Both the position numbers and the translations under genes were made by a program. From Chara braunii (lineage: Eukaryota > Streptophyta > Charophyceae > Charales > Characeae): DNA of 64,000 nt. The stretch spans positions 175,513 to 239,512 of the forward strand of contig BFEA01000180.1 of the NCBI GenBank assembly GCA_003427395.1, read 5' to 3'. Shown here in pieces: positions 1-11,212 of this stretch (its first letter is position 1; every line of letters starts with the position of its first letter). Under the pieces are notes generated by a model that was not told the DNA's origin, ran no database searches, and saw nothing but the letters and a program-made list of their open reading frames with translations.

Positions 1-369
1 GTCCAGTCCCGTCAGTCCGCTGGGGTATACCCCAGCCATTGTCTGTTTTCATTCTCATTCCTCACTTGCACATTTTGGAGTACGTGCGTTGGAGTCTTGC
101 GTGGAGAGCTGCGTTGTGCCATCTAGCTCCCCCTTCTTCCTCCATCTCCATCTCTGTCACTAGCGGAGCACCACACCTGGTGGGTCCGCCACAGGGGTTG
201 GGCTCTTGTGTTGGGGACAGGGATAGTATGATCCCACCGATATTTGGTAACAGTGTTTTTGTTCTCTGATATAATACCGGTACAGATCTTCTTTCTAAGC
301 AGTACTGGGGCACCGGGTTTTCAATGAGACTTACAAACCGGAATCTATCATCTAGTCACCACCAATTTT

Positions 370-413
370 TGTTTTATTATTTTATTTTATTATTATTATT
401 ATTATTACTATTA

Positions 414-467
<54 letters not shown>

Positions 468-515
468 TTTTATCATTATTATTTTTTTTTTTTTTATTTT
501 TTTTATTAATATTAT
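370..515. repeat. (TTA)n microsatellite
   Basis: A long, slightly imperfect TTA/TAT trinucleotide run ending in T-rich sequence. It gives Leu- and Tyr-rich open frames that are artefacts. Confidence 0.95.
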
Positions 516-861
516 TGCTAACCGCAGGAATTGGCGACCCTAACAGGCTTCGTGCCTACCTTAAGGCTTAAGTTAAGGCGGACCTTAATATCCGTAAGGG
601 GCCTTTGCCACGACATTTTCCGATGTGAGTTTCAAATGGTTGCTGCAGGCTAGCTTGTTGAAGTACGGTTTGGGCCTCGCTCTGGGCCTCTCTAGAAACA
701 GCCATTGCATCAGGCAGCTGAGCCGGGACATGGGTTGTTGCGCCTTGGGAGAGAAGAAGGAGGAAGGTAAGTTGAAAGAAGAGACCGGTAATAAGGAGAG
801 AGAAGAACTATCGTAGGTGAATTTCACATTTTCTTCTCTCTTGCAAAATTCATTTATTCGG

Positions 862-941
862 ATATTATTATTATTATTACTACTATTATTATTATTGTTA
901 TTTATTATTATTATTATTATCATTATTATCATTATTATCAT
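862..941. repeat. (TTA/ATC)n microsatellite
   Basis: Second imperfect ATT/ATC trinucleotide run, interrupted by ACT and GTT units. Confidence 0.9.
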
Positions 942-1501
942 TCTTCATTGGCTAACATCATAGGTTAGGAGAGGGATCAGATGTGAAAGGACGTGGGGCA
1001 TTAGAAAGGAGAGAGATATCATCGCATTGAGATGGTGCATACCTCCTCCATCCTCCTTCATTCTTATCCTTGTTTGATCTTCTCAGACACCTATTTTTCT
1101 TGATTATAACTATCTGGTGGTGTACCTCCGCTGAGAGTAACCTTGGCTTTTGCCAATTTTGAAAGATCCAGACAATCAAGTTGCATATATCATACATGAC
1201 CGGACACGAGGCGATTGCGGGAGCTCTGCCAGAGTTCAGGAGGAACTCTGGAGGCAGGGAACCATAAGGTACGCGCCACCTATTCCCTTTCCCCGTATAC
1301 CCTTACAGGCTACGCTCATCTATTGGATTGCCTGTATGACCTTGTGATATACCGTTTATGTTTCTTCAGAACTAAGGTTAACAAAAGAGGAAGTAAAGTA
1401 TGATTGAAGTAAGAATCATGCATGGTGAAAGGAAAGAAACTTAAATTAACCAAGAAGGAACCTAGGTTATTTGGGCTTGAAGAGCAAAGTTGGGCGATGG
1501 A

Positions 1502-3073
1502 GGTTCGTGTGTGAACCGTCGTGCTACTTGTGTATGCGTTGACTTGACTAAGGGTTGACAATTTGGTACTTATGTGTGAGTTACCTTGCTCTCTACCAGA
1601 TCGACTGTCGTCGTGAGGGGAAGAGGGTTCTGACATTGACTTATGAACTAAATTAGGTCCTCTCTACCGTAACGACTATCGTCGTGACGGGCAGACGTAC
1701 CTAACAATAAATTATAAACTGAATTTGGTACTCTTTACCGTAACGACTGTTGTCGTGACGGAAAGAGGTATCTGAAAAATAGCTTATGTACTAAATTAGG
1801 TACTCTCTACCGGATCGATTATCGTCGTGATGGGCAGAGGTACCTGACAATAACCAATGAGCTAAAATAAGTACTCTCTACCGGATCGACTGTCGTCGTA
1901 ACGGGCAGAGATACCTGACAATAACTAGTGAACTAAAGTAGGTACTTTCTACCGTAGCGACTGTCGTCGTGACGGGCAGAGGTGTCTAACACTAACTCTC
2001 ACGTGTGAGTTGCCTTACCAGATCAACTGTCGTCGTGAAGGGGAGAAGAGTTTGACACTTAGGAATAATAAAGGGAGGTTCTTGTGCGGGTCGCCCTATT
2101 AACACACCAGACCAGTCTCAGACGGCAGCAGAAGACCCATGTGTGGGTTGGACACCTACCTTATGAAACTGGGATGATTGACACAATCTGAAGGTGGCGG
2201 TACTCCTGTGTGTGCTACCTCACCACCTTGAGTAACTATGATCTGCTTGATTATGAAAAGTGAACTCAGGAGATTTTGGTACTAACTTCCTTTCTTAATT
2301 AACGGCTCAGGAAGTTTCGGCCTTTGCACTTATTCAAAGTGTAGTAGGAGGCTCCAGGGAGGGTCATCCTATTCACACGCTTGAGTCTAAGGCCGACTAA
2401 CCATCTGCAAAGAGTAGGAAATCACATTTCTACTCTTCCTCTCCTAGCTTACTTACCCTCTGATAGTCCGACCACCAAACTGGTAATAGGGAGGCTTATG
2501 TAGGAGTCGTCCTATTACTTGTTTAACGGTCGGACTACTCATTACCCAAGGAAGGTAGTAGAGGGGCCTCTGTCGGGGTCTGTCTATTACCTACTTGATT
2601 CTGTACTAACTCTCTAAGAGGGTACTCCTGTAGGAAAACTCTAAGCTCTTGTCTTCTGTCTAAACTAACACGGTCTCAGGACTGTCTGCTTCAGGAGGGG
2701 TAACAGGATACCCTTGTCAGGATTATCCTAATACTCTCATGAAGAGGACCTTGTCGCGTGATAGTAGGGGGCTTTTGTGCGGGTCGCCTATTATTCATGC
2801 AGACCGTTATTAACTTCTGGGAGAAGACGGACATCTGGATCTTTCAGAAAGATACCTAAAGCAAGTAGTAGGGTGTTTTTGTAGGAGCCTCAACTATTTG
2901 TTGTAGGAAGGATGCTTATGTGTGAGCTATTCTGCTACTCTGATTAGATCAAGTCGGGCTAAAAAGGGAGATCAATACTCATGTGCGACTTACTCACCTG
3001 TCTGTTCGACTAACGAATTGCTTGGTATTGGCCAAGTAGCAGAGGATTCATGTCTGAATCGATCTACTATTTG
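1502..3073. repeat. Array of diverged hairpin-forming repeats
   Basis: At least a dozen imperfect inverted repeats lie one after another. Examples are 1502-1517 (GGTTC / GAACC), 2066-2101, 2135-2148 (ACCCA-TGTG-TGGGT), 2191-2229 (AAGGTGG / CCACCTT), 2319-2394, 2411-2436, 2466-2535, 2548-2598, 2672-2750, 2756-2800, 2862-2900 and 3033-3073. Many share a stem of the type CAAGTAGTAGR / YCTAYTACTTG and a terminal loop resembling GGCTTNTGTGNGGGTCG. Stem differences between units are often compensated on the other arm or become G-T pairs, which suggests selection on, or spread of, a folded RNA or DNA. No protein frame runs through it. Function unknown; a small-RNA precursor cluster or an ancient structured repeat are both possible. 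Confidence 0.6.
1589..2062. repeat. 71-bp tandem repeat, seven copies
   Basis: Unit starts fall near 1589, 1660, 1731, 1803, 1874, 1945 and 2013, giving a 70-72 bp period. Each unit reads CTCTCTACCG...CGACTGTCGTCGTGACGG...CAGAGGTACC. The core ACGACTGTCGT is a perfect 5-bp inverted repeat around one base, and GGTAC...GTACC closes a longer stem in most units. The last unit is truncated and passes directly into the less regular hairpin array. Confidence 0.85.
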
Positions 3074-3820
3074 AGTGTGTCAGGACAAATTAAAGAAAAA
3101 GGAAAGAACAATGCTCATGTTCAAGCAAGGTTTTCACGTATCCGAAAAGGGAACAAACAAAGAAGATAGGACCGCGGGAGAAAGAAACTTAAGAATCACC
3201 TCGCAGTCCATAGTTGTCCATAGCTTTCGGATGGAAGGCCACGATGATGAATGAATTATATCTCGTCTACATAAGCGCCAAACGGTGCACTTATTTCCAA
3301 GAAAGAAAATGCAAGGACTGAGAGTAGGGGAAATATGAGTTTCCTTAAGACGACTTAGGAAACAGGCTTGAGACTCCTTTAGAGAAAGGGGAAAGTGACA
3401 AACGGCTTAGGGTAGGGTTGTGAGAGTAAGACTAGGGATTAGACCTGGGATGACGATCCCAGAGCTCACTACGCATGTCTAAGGGCTTGACCCTTGGATA
3501 TCAATATGTGGAAAATCGAGTGGGGGTGTTGAATCTTTGTTGACCTATGTGTGTGCAGGTCCCTGTTTATCTACTGCATTTCAAGGAAGAGGTTCTACAG
3601 AAAGGACCCAAATTTTTGTTATCTCTCGATAATAGGTCGGTTGTTACCGATTCAACTTTTCCCCTTTTACTTGATACCCACCTCTTGTACACGAGGCCTG
3701 AGGTATAAAATGGACAAAAATGTGTGTTGTGTATGATCTCGGGTTGCTGCCAGTTATCTCATACCTAGTTTCGTCCACCTTTTTTTTTTCTTTCGCGATA
3801 TCGTTTCATGTCCGTTATCT
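3074..3820. other. No gene seen
   Basis: A-rich sequence at 3090-3180, then unremarkable sequence. No frame longer than about 60 codons and no repeat relationship that I can see elsewhere in the window. Confidence 0.4.
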
Positions 3821-3825
3821 TTTCC

Positions 3826-3990
3826 CAAGTATATATATATATATATCCACACGGTTTTACATGGAGTTCGAAATCGCTTCGGAAAATCCCTTCGCCAATA
3901 CATCCAAATCGTTTTTTTCCCCCACTATCGATCCCGAACGTCTGAACACATCCTCAACATATATATATATATATACACATATATATATAC
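3826..3990. repeat. (AT)n microsatellites
   Basis: Two short TATATA runs (about 3829-3846 and 3958-3990) separated by about 110 bp. Confidence 0.85.
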
Positions 3991-4085
3991 CACATGAATA
4001 TGAAAGCGCAATACCGAAAAAAGAACATAGGATGAAATTGTTTTTTTTTTTCCTTCTGTAGTACTCCCCCCCTATTCACAACCTC

Positions 4086-4157
4086 TAGCGTACAAGGCCG
4101 CCCACGTGGATGTAGGTTGAGCGGCGGCTGCCCCCGCCCCCGTGTGTCATATCGACC
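4086..4157. repeat. Dispersed repeat, copy 1 of a local pair
   Basis: Shares GCGTACAAGG-CGCCCA-GTGGA and GTTGAGCGGCGGCTGCCCCC...CGTGTGTCA-ATCG with 4561-4632, in the same orientation. High GC against AT-rich surroundings. Identity unknown; perhaps the end of a small transposon. Confidence 0.75.
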
Positions 4158-4380
4158 CACTTGCATACAGCAAAAAGACGAAGAGGCAAAGAAAAGAGAG
4201 GAAGGGAACAACTAAGTGTAACAGAACAGGGGCCAACAAAACGAAGATGCAAATTTTTTTTTGTCTGAAAAAAAAACATCGGAAAAAGCTCCGATGCTAG
4301 TGTCACAACCACAACAAAACCAATTATCGGATGACGATTCCCACACACAAACAACGCCTCGTGCTCAAAAGGCCGAATAA

Positions 4381-4439
4381 CATATATATATATATAATAT
4401 ATATATAATATATATATATAATATATATATATAATATAT

Positions 4440-4470
<31 letters not shown>

Positions 4471-4472
4471 TA
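4381..4472. repeat. (TA)n(GA)n compound microsatellite
   Basis: Alternating TA blocks with ATAATATATA interruptions followed by GAGAGA. Confidence 0.95.
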
Positions 4473-4560
4473 ACAAATTCATGAGACCGGAGAAACGAAA
4501 AAAAATAAAAAAATCATAGTTTATGTTCTTCCACACAAGACTCCACCGGTTCAAATTATC

Positions 4561-4632
4561 TTGCGTACAAGGGCGCCCATGTGGAGTAGGGTTGAGCGGC
4601 GGCTGCCCCCAGCCTCGTGTGTCAGATCGGCT
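4561..4632. repeat. Dispersed repeat, copy 2 of a local pair
   Basis: Same unit as 4086-4157 with about 10 substitutions. The two copies bracket the TA/GA microsatellite at 4381-4472. Confidence 0.75.
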
Positions 4633-5238
4633 CGAAAAGCACAAACGATAAAAAATAAACTATGCTGCCGAACCCTACACATAGGAGGTCGGCGAAGCAG
4701 ATGAACAAGAATAAGCGTGTCGATGGAGATGACACGAAGAACACACACACACACGAACACGAAAAATAAGTACAGGATGGAGAAGGTGGACGAAAGAAGC
4801 AGAAGAACAAGAACAATAACACGTAAAGGAAAAAAAAAAAAAAAAGACAAGCGTCGAAAAACGGGACGAAGCTACTAGGAACACGAAAAAGCGGCGATAA
4901 TGACAAGAAGCACATGCGAGGACAAAGAAAAGGAATATAAACAAGAAGAAGAAGGCAGATGTACCAGAACCACAAGCAACTATGAAGAAGACGAAGAAGC
5001 GAGAAATACGAATCAGGTTAATGTTTCGTAGATGATAAAGCAAAGAAAGGGAAGAAGAACAAAACAGCCTCAAAGCGAGAAGCAGAAACGACGACGACGA
5101 AGAAGAAGAAGAAGAAAGAAAATTGAAAACTGAAAAGTGACTACGTGTTTCAAAACTCCTTCGCATGCACACTTGGCAGTCGCAAACGCGCAAGTCCCAC
5201 ATCACGACCAATATGAGAATAGAGGGTTGACGACCGAT
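4633..5238. other. Purine-rich stretch, no gene
   Basis: AAG- and GAA-rich sequence with (ACAC)n at about 4740. The minus-strand frames over it are Phe/Ser/Leu-rich translations of purine runs and are not credible as proteins. Confidence 0.5.
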
Positions 5239-5241
5239 AAC

Positions 5242-5318
<77 letters not shown>

Positions 5319-5364
5319 GAAGAAGAAGAAGAAGAAGAAGAAAAAGAAGAAGAAAAAAAAAAAA
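5239..5364. repeat. (AAT)n(AAG)n compound microsatellite
   Basis: About 26 AAT units followed by AAG units and an A run. Confidence 0.97.
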
Positions 5365-5519
5365 AACATAAGAAAAAGAAAAAAAATTCCCCGCGTAAAG
5401 GATGAACACACGGCGTAAAGGAAGTGACACGTGCACTGTACGAAGTAAAGAAACAAAGAACGGAAAAAAATAAATACATAATTAAAAAAAAAGGTTATTC
5501 AACATCTAACTGGGTGCGC

Positions 5520-5592
5520 AGCACACAAGAACGAAGGCACACGATCACGCACGCACACACACACGATCACACACGCACACGCAGACAACCAC
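5520..5592. repeat. (CA)n-type imperfect repeat
   Basis: ACACACACGATCACACACG-type alternating CA units with CGATCA interruptions. Confidence 0.85.
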
Positions 5593-7378
5593 ACTCTCAC
5601 TTACACAAACATGCACCCACGTGGAGGAACACAAACGGGCGACAAAACTCGAAACGCGCGAGCACATGCGCACAGCAGAATCGGCACAAGGATGAGGCAT
5701 CACACCGATGGACACACAACATGACTCGTGCGTGCAAGCACACACAGCCGGTGCAGGTGACTTCAAGCCGCCTGTACTGTGTCCCGCTTCGTGACAATCT
5801 TTTGCGCTTGGCAGATGACGTGCACGCAGGAGGTGCAGCGGATGGGGAAACTTAATAGAGGCGGCTATGTCACAACGCGAACGCATGCCGGCAGTGAGAC
5901 TCAACACCACAAACGAACCCTAAACCAACAGGCACCACCACGCACGAAGGCGGTAACGCATCCCGCAACACCGCTATCTGCCCCTTGCGTATTACGATGG
6001 CGACAACAGCGTCGGGTTCCGTGTTGGAAGTGCTCGAGGGCTGGGTAAGACGGTGCTGGGAAAGAAGACAGGTAGCGCGGCGAGGCTCCGTTTGCGGTTC
6101 GTGGCGATGGCGGACTGCCGTGCATGATCCCGAACGGAGGAAATGTTACAAGGCGAACGGAACCCCTATGCGGAGGACTGGAGAATACGACGTTCGGAAC
6201 GTGTTTTCACATTCTTGTATATTGACAGTACAGGGACAGCGGTAAAAATTGAGAAAAAAAAAACGTGCGCCCACTAAATTTTTCTTCTTGTTTTTTTTTT
6301 TTCCGCCTTGGGCCCTCGTTTCCCGCCAACGCCAGGATGTCCAATACTGGATAGGCGGCGCCCCGAACACTGGACCGGATTCACGTCACGACGATCGTTG
6401 ATGGAATCCGCCGTCGTCCGCCGTCTGCGGAGTGGGGCCTTGCTTTACTTGCGACTGTGGTACATCGGTGAGTTACGGGCGGCTACCTGCCGAAAACCCC
6501 GCCCCTACTTTTCCCTCTGCACTCCCTCCACGCGTCCTAATTTCAGTCAGTTGGAACTTCTCGTATTTTCCCGCTTCCGTATTTTCGAGCCGTGCTGGCC
6601 TTTCCTCGAGCCCGCGCGTGTCTAACTGACTATACTTTACACCCCGCTTTCCACGGGTCTTACCGGGTACTATCATACACCTGTCCTCTGTATCGGCCGT
6701 CCGGATTAAATTAAATTAGATTAAATCCTACGCGTAGGTCCTTCTTCAGAAATTATGGGTAAGTCCTCCTAGGAATAATACACATCTTTAAAAATTCAAC
6801 CCCCCATTCCATAATTCCTAAATCCCAGCAACCCCCCCAAAAAAATGATTTTTACTGGTAAGTCCCCCAGGAATTTCTCCTTGAGTCCATTATCCCCTAA
6901 GACAAAATTCCCTGGTACGGGCCATTATACGCCCAAGGGTTATTGCTATTACCTGCACCCACTATCGTACACCGGCCGTAATTCCTAGTCGCCTACTAAA
7001 CTACCATCTGCCCCTTCCTCGCATACAGCGAGAGACCATGCTATCGAGGAGCACTTTCCACGGCTCCTCGTTAGCAATGGTGCCCCTGGCAAATTTTGCC
7101 AGGGAGGATGCAAAAAAAAACCGTAAAAACGTTTGATGTCCTACACTCTGGAGGGCAGACATCTGAATGGCGGGCAGAGTGAAATCGTGGGTCCCACCGC
7201 CAGGAACCGCGGCCTCAACCTTTCCGTTACGCCGTTCACCTACCGGTAGTCCGAAGCCTTTCACGAAAAAGTGGACTACTGGTACGTCTTAATTTTTAGA
7301 TGTCGGGGGGAGTGGTGGTCCGCAGCTATTGACGAGGTTCAAGCCTGAGCACTGGGTTGGGGTGGGGGTTGTCATGGC
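5593..7378. other. No gene seen
   Basis: Mixed-composition sequence with several frames of 60-120 codons on both strands. None shows a domain or motif I can name. 6690-6960 is AT/C-rich with two GGTAAGTCC words about 100 bp apart. Confidence 0.4.
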
Positions 7379-8495
7379 CACGTGGAAAAGCGAGAGAGTG
7401 TAAGAAGAACCAACGGCCAGGTGGAAAAGCGAGGGAGTGTAAGAAGAATCAACGGTTTTGGTGGGAGGGTATGAGTGCGCGTGGATGCACTGCCACACAT
7501 GCGACCCCCCCTGCAATGGGGACTTGACACGTGGCGCGAGGGAAGGAATGCTGACCCAAAACGTTGGCAGTTGTCGGTCCAGTAGCCACTCTGGTGCTCA
7601 TTATCGTCCGTAGACATGATGGAGTGAAGATTCGGGCACGTGTCGCGGGAAATGATGCTCACGCAGCCACGTGTGGTTGAGTTTGCTTGTACATGAACCT
7701 GAGGCCGTAGAGAGAGAAAGAGGCTCTCACGAACTGCAGGGACAGGTATGGGGTGTGGGGATGTGTAAGCCGGGAGGAGGAACGACAGGGAAGGAGGGAG
7801 CATTGCTTCCACATGTCGCAGGGAATGAAGAGCATGGAGCCACGTGTCGCAAGGAATTAAGCCTGTGCTGCCACGTATCAGCGCAGGCAATGACGTGCAT
7901 GCTGCCACCTGTCCACGTGTCGTTGGCTTTCCATGCACATCCAACGGAGGCTGCAGAGAGAGTACCTGTCGAGAACTGAGGGAAAGGTGTGGGTTGTGGA
8001 AGTGATGTCTAAGCAGGGAGGGAGGAGGAAAGGAGGAGGGAGCATCGCGTCCAGGTGGCGCTGGGAGTGATGCACATGCCGCCACGTGTCTCCTTGTTGG
8101 CTTTGCACGTGCAAGATGGCGGCCTCTTCTTCCGCTCGCAACGTCATCCTTCGTGGTTATCGAGGGGGCGTTGCCCTTCCCAAGCCGCTAGGGACACTGG
8201 GCCCATCCATAGAAGAGAAGGCAGGAACAGCAGCAGGAGCAGGAGGAGGAGGAGCACCAGGGTGTGGGTGTGTTTTATTGCCACCATCACGTGGATGCAT
8301 GCACCACTTGTCCATGCTTTTTCCAGGATCTCGGTTGATTGCCACATGGTGGCCGCCACGCGGCAAAGAAACTCTGAGAGCCGGAGCATTAACCCGTCGT
8401 CGTTGTCCCCTTCTTCTCTCTCCCTTTCAAGGAGGAGGAGGAGGAGGGGGCTGCTCCCCTCGCCCTCGAGCTTATCAATTTCAAAATGCCACGTG
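7379..8495. promoter_or_regulatory. Cluster of CACGTG (G-box) motifs
   Basis: By manual reading, CACGTG occurs at 7379, 7528, 7637, 7668, 7841, 7914, 8083, 8106, 8288 and 8490: ten in 1.1 kb where chance predicts well under one. Several lie in CCACGTGTCGC or GACACGTGGC contexts, the classic plant ABRE/G-box form bound by bZIP and bHLH factors. Near-matches (CCACATGTC, CCACGTATC, CCAGGTGGC, CCACCTGTC) lie between them, so the cluster looks like a decayed repeat family. There is no clear downstream gene, so a regulatory role is inference only. Confidence 0.4.
7382..7459. repeat. 39-bp tandem duplication
   Basis: GTGGAAAAGCGAG-GAGTGTAA begins at 7382 and again at 7421; the two 39-bp copies differ at a few positions. 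Confidence 0.9.
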
Positions 8496-9980
8496 GCAGG
8501 CCAGCCTCCTCGCGCGGGCATTGCGCCAGGTGTCACTCCCCTGTGACCCGTGTGATCATCATTTTGCACTATGTCGCCAAGTGAGGAGACATGCCATGTC
8601 CTCCCCGACAGATCGTTGCGCGAATGGCAAGGCGGAGGCGGAGGCGGCGGGGGGGCCGGCGGTTAAGAAGCGGGAGCGGGAGCGGGAGGGCGAGGGGGAG
8701 GTCTCGTTAGCCAGGCGATCAAGTCAACATCGGCGCGCTTATGACGTGTCCTTTCCATCAATCTCATTCTCGTCCTTATCTTCTTCTTCTTCTTCTTCTT
8801 CGTCGTCGTCGTCGAAGATAGGCTGCAATCTGATGACGTGGAAGACGGGCGGTGACCGCAGGAGAGGGGGCGGCGCAGGTAGTCCGCCGGGTGATCAAGC
8901 CAGAAATGACCGGAACGTAGGGTGCTGCCACGTCGCAACGCGCGGGTACAGTGGGACAAGTAGAGCGCGAGATGATGCACAGGGTGAGGCGGCGGGAGCG
9001 AGCTCGACGACCGCGGACTACCAGAGCAACGACCGGTCGACTGCCGTAGATAGGAGGGGCATGGATAAGGATGTGGATAAGGTCGGCGGACCACGTCGAT
9101 TGAGGGAAGAGCTGACGTGGCGGCCTGTCGTGGACTCCCGCTCTCTTGCCATCGACGAATGCTGGGCGTCGTCCTACGTGTCACCCGATGGTATTGTACA
9201 CCGGTTTGCCACCGTGGCCGCCTGCGATGGCTCTAAAGTCGGATGTACAGAGGTGAGCCCATCAATCAAGGGAGGGACGTTGAGTCGTTGTTTCGTTCCC
9301 CCCCCTCCTTCCCTTATTTTCGGTCCCTTTTTTCCCCTTTTTTGGGTCCCTGTTTTTCTTATTTTTAGTCCCTGTTTTTCTTATTTTTAGTCCCTTTTTT
9401 CTTTATTGTTTGTCACTTGTTGTCTTATTTTGTCCCTTTTTAAAATTTTTGTACCTATGTTCTGTTTGTTTTTTTTTTTGTCCTTCTTTCTTAGTTTTTG
9501 TCCTTCTTTCTTAGTTTTTGTCCCAGTTTCTTTTTTGCGGCTCCCTATTTTTAGAATGAAATACAAGGAAAGGGTACGTGCGAAATTCGTTGCTCAACAA
9601 AAGAACCGAGGCTCAGGGTCGGGCAGCGACCTCCTTATGTCTTCTACCGCCCGCTAGCATCATGATCGTATTTGAACCGGAAATGGGTTTGTATACGTTT
9701 ATGATGACGGGGGGCGTTATATTCCGGGGAAGAAGATGCACCCTTTCAAGCATGCCCCCATTGTTGGTTGTCAGCCGTCAAGCTGAATGTATAGAACACA
9801 TAGACAATATATATATATCGTCAAACAGGTATGGACTGTCTTTTTGTTATTTTTAATTCATCCTCATCTGGACGGTTGACAATCAAATTTTTTGGGGGTT
9901 CAAACTTTCTTCTTTTTCCCCCTCATATACATATTTTTAACAGTCGAGCTCATGACCTGCTTACTGACAGTTACACCGGG

Positions 9981-9981
<1 letters not shown>
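8496..9981. other. No convincing gene; pyrimidine-rich repeats at 9290-9545
   Basis: A 434-codon plus-strand frame covers 8086-9390, but it has no domain, is dominated by low-complexity Gly/Arg/Ser tracts, and its codons simply translate GC-rich repeats. From about 9345 a unit of about 25 bp, TCCCTGTTTTTCTTATTTTT, is repeated with decay, followed by two copies of GTCCTTCTTTCTTAGTTTTT. Confidence 0.45.
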
Positions 9982-10052
<71 letters not shown>

Positions 10053-10080
10053 AGAAGAAGAAGAAGAAGAAGAAGAAGAT
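9982..10080. repeat. (AG)n(AAG)n compound microsatellite
   Basis: About 34 AG units followed by about 10 AAG units. The RERERE and EEEEE frames over it are artefacts. Confidence 0.97.
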
Positions 10081-10436
10081 GGGGAAGATGGCGAAGATGT
10101 TATCTGACTTGTGTGTTGAATGTGGCGTAAGTTGTCATTCGGGTGGTATGTCTAAGGTTCGTCATTCTGGTGAAATGAACCAACTGAATTGATCAAAGCG
10201 ATTACATGGATAAAAAATGGATCAAATGGATCAAATGGATCAAATGGATGAATGGGTGAATCTACCAATTTGTCAACGTCAGTCCACGGATCGATGGAAG
10301 CTTTGCTTGCAATTAGAAAGTCCCGACACACTTTTGGTTGCCTATCTGCCATTGCCGGTTTCAAGCGAACCTGAGGGAAGATAGACATTCGTAGTTTAAG
10401 GGTTCTGCGCCGGGTTTGGATGGGTCCACAGCAATA

Positions 10437-10473
10437 GTGACACGTGGCCATCTCAACCGTCACTGTGTGTGCG

Positions 10474-10516
<43 letters not shown>

Positions 10517-10654
10517 AGAGAGAGAGAGAGAGAGAGNNNNNNNNNNNNNNNNNNNNNNNNNNNNNNNNNNNNNNNNNNNNNNNCGTGGCCATCTCAACCG
10601 TCACTGTGTGTGCGTGTGTGCGTGTGTGCGGATGATGCATTGTGTGTGTGTGTG

Positions 10655-10701
<47 letters not shown>

Positions 10702-10756
10702 GGAGAGAGAGAGAAAGGGAGAGATAGAGGGGGGGGGGGGGGGGGGGGGGGGGGGG
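10437..10756. repeat. Duplicated (GT)n(AG)n block flanking a 47-N gap, then a G run
   Basis: CGTGGCCATCTCAACCGTCA followed by (GT)n(AG)n occurs on both sides of the N run (10537-10583). The likeliest explanation is an assembly artefact in which one microsatellite locus was written twice around a gap. A G homopolymer of about 28 bases ends the block. Confidence 0.8.
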
Positions 10757-10904
10757 AGGCATCCCTAAGGTAGCAACAAAAGAGGACTGTGGTGGTTTGG
10801 TTGTACAGTATTGGTAGTGGCATTGAAGAGTTTGTTTTTCCCCAATTTTTTTGGGGGATTTTCGCTCAGATTTGAGCAGCCTGCTGCACCAGTGGGATAT
10901 AAGG

Positions 10905-11015
10905 TTAACTGTGGGTCTCGCTCCACCTCTCACCAAATGTGCAAAATGGGAATGAATCTTCCGCTATAACACGGGAACATACACGGCCATAATTTTTGTC
11001 GTTTGTCCACGTGGT
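10905..11015. repeat. Dispersed repeat shared with 23.7 kb
   Basis: GGTCTCGCTCCA...AATGGGAATGAATCTTCC...AATTTTTGTC-TTTGT-CACGTGGTGA matches 23660-23765 in the same orientation with moderate divergence. Unknown family. Confidence 0.75.
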
Positions 11016-11212
11016 GAGTGGTGAACTTGCGGAAATAGATAAGCAGCAGGGAAAAACAGGAAAATATTGCAAATTTCCAATTACTTGCAAGCCTGAGCCA
11101 TTTATAATTTTATAATCTATTTATTTATTTATTTATTTATATCATTTGCCGTACGAACTCGCCACATAACATTTTATTTTATTTTATTTTTTAAGTTCTG
11201 GACTTGTCTTCC

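Larger units (their letters stand above)
1..1500. other. Intergenic stretch without a recognisable gene
   Basis: Apart from two TTA-rich microsatellites, I see no coding signal here. Short frames exist on both strands but show no domain, codon bias or conserved motif. The segment around 540-610 has AAGGCTTAAGTTAAGGC-type short inverted sequence and GGGGCCTTTGCCACGAC, which faintly resembles the start of the solo LTR at 11.6 kb, so it may be a very old LTR fragment. That is a guess. Confidence 0.5.

Noticed and set aside
5150-5479. Poly-Asn, poly-Tyr and poly-Leu frames
   Set aside because: Produced by the AAT/AAG microsatellite.
8086-9390. 434-codon plus-strand open frame
   Set aside because: Low-complexity Gly/Arg/Ser composition over G-box repeats and trinucleotide runs, no domain, and equally long frames on the opposite strand.
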